Shown here one piece after another: positions 61,461 to 64,000 of a DNA stretch of 64,000 bases (the first letter of the stretch is position 1; every line of letters begins with the position of its first letter). Source of the stretch: Vanilla planifolia. Taxonomy: Eukaryota; Streptophyta; Magnoliopsida; Asparagales; Orchidaceae. The stretch spans positions 29,626,670-29,690,669 of the forward strand of contig CM043872.1 in NCBI GenBank assembly GCA_023846275.1, written 5' to 3'. Below the pieces are notes generated by a model. The model was not told where the DNA came from, made no database searches, and worked only from the letters and a program-made list of their open reading frames with translations. A program made the position numbers and the translations under genes.

Positions 61461-64000
61461 CTCCTTTCCCAGTCCTTCCTCCTTTCTTCTCTTATGCAGT
61501 ACTAAACCATCGCGCCAAGCTGTTCTCCAACGACAGATTCTCCATATTTTATTCGAAAATTGCAGTGAGAATTTGACAAACAGCTATCTTTGACTCTTCC
61601 CCTTCGTCGTTTTGGCCATTTCTTGCTCCCCTCCTTTTGGGTCGGGGTAGATGACTCACGTAGTCAATCTATACGTGATTAAATTCATTCCACTTGTGCA
61701 GCAACTGCAATGAGAGATCTGGTCATTTCCTGTTTAACAGTTTGCTTCTCAACTAAGTCATACTTTTAGCCATAAGTGAAGAGACATTTCGAAGCTGTTC
61801 TTAACTGTTGGATGATCTGATTTGAAAGCAGGACCGTTACGTTTGGCAGTTGCGTTGCCATTTCAAATAAAGTTACTTTTATTTTAGGACTTTTTCACGT
61901 GTTTGATGCTAAATAACGCATATGAAAGGTGCTTGTCTAGTTTCAATTAGCATCGTTTTACATTCCATGGATATTTTCAGATGTGAAAAAACTTGTAAAT
62001 CTATATATATATATATATTTGTAAAATGCATTAATTCTAAGAAAACTTAAATGCCAATTAATATATGTTGTCACTATGTATGTTCTTATTATTGTCATAT
62101 GTCTTTGTTTAAATTTGTCACGATGCTACAATAGGAGTTGTCTTTCTTTTAATGAGATGTAATTATAATAGCAAATAAAATATTACTTCACATAGATATA
62201 AATCAATATAACTATGTAAAAAATGAGTATTTGAATATTATTGTTTTATAACATTCATTATATTTTACAATACTTTTAAATCATTATAAAATGTCATTTC
62301 TATGCATCATATTACATAACAATTATTATGTAAAATTATTGATAATCACTATCTGAGTTAATTGTATTCAATAAATAATGTAATTAATTGTTGTATTAAG
62401 TTAGCTTTTTATACAATTTTTAATAGAGGGTCATATAAAATGGATTTTTATAGATATTAATTATGTTGAATGTCATATTAAGTTAGAATTTTATGTAATA
62501 ATAGACTAGGTAAATTATTGTATAAAGTTCTATATAGATTACCACATTAAATGACCCTATACAACTTTTGATTAAGTCAAACCACTATATGAAGTCAACT
62601 CTTATAATTGTTCAAATAAAGACTATTACACGAAATGAAGTTATATAATGATTGAATATATAAAAGAAATTTATTATATGCAAAAAAAAAACCTTACTCA
62701 TATAATCCTTGATATTTATCATAATATTTGCATAGATAAACATAAACTTTATGTGTGCTAATTAATTGTTTATTATTTATTACAATCTCAATGCTAAAAC
62801 ATTTATAACATGATCATTACAACAAGCTTAAAAATTGATGAATTAGAATAGCAAATTACACCTAAATATTGTTTTTGTATATTCATAATTTTTTAAGCCA
62901 ACGAAAATCCATTTTAGCTATAAGACAGTCATTATTATTTTCACACATAATCAATGATATATAACAACTTCTTATAAAATTTCTAATAATTACCTATGAT
63001 GCAATATATTATATCTAATTATTGAGCAAAATAAAACATATTATTCATTACGATATGTATTCAATCCCTTCTCCAATTGTTATTGCAGTTAAATGAAAAC
63101 GAGATCTCAATAAACTAGTAATAAGTAATAGCTTATTGTGCATTATCTTCTTAAACACTATCTTGTTACCCACCCTACCATGACACTATTCTTTCAAGTA
63201 ATCACAAAAAGTGAATATAAAAACGACTCATAAAAATAATCATAGATATAATTTAAGAAATATAAAACAAAAAATATATCATAACTGTATTCATTTTAAG
63301 ATTTGTTTATATATCAAAAATTGTACGTAATAAACATAGGATCCTTTCCATGTGTGAAAAAACATTATTTACAACAGGAGGCTAATATGTTATGATGTCC
63401 TTTATCCTCGGGACTCTAATTTCAACCATATAGGCTAGAATATACTAGAGATTTGATATTAGTCAAACTTTTGCTAATTCATTATTTAATGTTTGAATCT
63501 CAATAGCAATTTTGATATTAGACCTTTCTCTAATTTTATTTTTCAAATATGAGATAATTATTATAAATTTCATAGCATTCATAATCCTTAAAAAAATGGT
63601 TTTCACCCAAACATCATAGCTAGAATATCTTATTATTATGTATTTTCATGGTCCATTTTCTAACATAATTTAAAATTAATTTAATTATTAAAATTAATAA
63701 CTATTGTAAAAATTGTCTCATTTTATTGTGTTTTAATTATGAATTTATATTAGTTTTTTTTTACAAAAAAGAATAAAAATACTAATTGGTCCTTACTCAT
63801 GTCATATGATAACAAAGTAATTAGTATTCATTAGAGAATTTTTATTAATTTAAGACACTAGAAAGGTTATCTTATATTTGTTACATTTTAGTTTATCTTA
63901 TAAAATCATGAAATATGTTTGAAAAAAGTAAGGAAATATTTAACATCATGAAATCATACAAATAAAAAAATATACCAACAAAAAATAAATATTTTTTAAA
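61461..64000. other. AT-rich intergenic DNA
   Basis: Upstream of the DUF1336 gene the sequence is moderately AT-rich to about 61.95 kb, then extremely AT-rich to the end of the window. A TA run lies at about 62003-62020. I see no conserved reading frame, RNA gene or recognisable transposon domain. Confidence 0.6.

Noticed and set aside
61161..61505. Several overlapping frames near the DUF1336 leader
   Set aside because: They come from the GC-richer leader and poly(A) tract and have no conserved content.
1..64000. tRNA, rRNA, CRISPR arrays or bacterial operons
   Set aside because: None was seen on either strand; spliced genes and plant families rule out a prokaryotic window.

Overview
This window is nuclear DNA from a flowering plant, very probably a dicot. 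It is strongly AT-rich, the genes are split by GT-AG introns, and the five proteins I could assemble exon by exon all have plant homologues. Several introns exceed 3.5 kb and hold decayed transposons and one decayed caulimovirid copy. I cannot name the species. I see no tRNA, rRNA, CRISPR or bacterial feature.

Layout: (1) 3157-14651, plus: the last five coding exons of a RETARDED ROOT GROWTH-type DUF155 (RMD1/YagE-like) protein; its 5' exons lie outside the window. (2) About 17900-27559, plus: a DUF863 protein of about 940 residues with repeated DLN (EAR-like) motifs; coding exons at 22366-22605, 22837-23662 and 25800-27559, with a probable leader exon near 17.9-18.35 kb. (3) 29446-38486, minus: a plastid-type protein with two UvrB/UvrC (UVR) motifs and a YccV/HspQ-like domain, nine coding exons. 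(4) 39220-55076, minus: isopentenyl phosphate kinase (IPK), twelve coding exons, 350 residues. (5) 56012-60520, minus: a DUF1336 (EDR2 C-terminal-like) protein with an N-terminal acylation signature, nine coding exons, 569 residues. Genes 1 and 2 run rightwards and converge on genes 3, 4 and 5, which run leftwards in tandem.

From memory of the Arabidopsis map, DUF863 genes lie beside RRG in one chromosome-1 block and beside IPK in another. The window holds all three together, so it may keep an arrangement that was split between duplicated blocks in Arabidopsis. The five genes do not form one pathway: IPK feeds isopentenyl diphosphate synthesis, RRG acts in mitochondria and root growth, the UVR/YccV protein probably acts in plastids, and the DUF863 and DUF1336 proteins are little understood.

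Accessory content: a degenerate caulimovirid copy (about 43.1-46.4 kb) in the 8.3-kb IPK intron, in the IPK orientation, with a lost protease motif, no visible reverse-transcriptase active site and several frame breaks; a near-perfect tandem duplication of about 0.55 kb at 40.2-41.4 kb; a Ty1-copia RNase H fragment at 58.4-58.6 kb bounded by 44-bp direct repeats; duplicated LTR-like or repeat segments at 19.8-20.7 kb and 31.1-34.3 kb; several mini- and microsatellites; and an exact class I TCP site at 15.82 kb. I did not find a convincing new multi-gene system. The most unusual items are the intronic caulimovirid with its surrounding tandem duplications, the DLN-rich DUF863 protein, and a possible small gene island at 16.5-17.15 kb.
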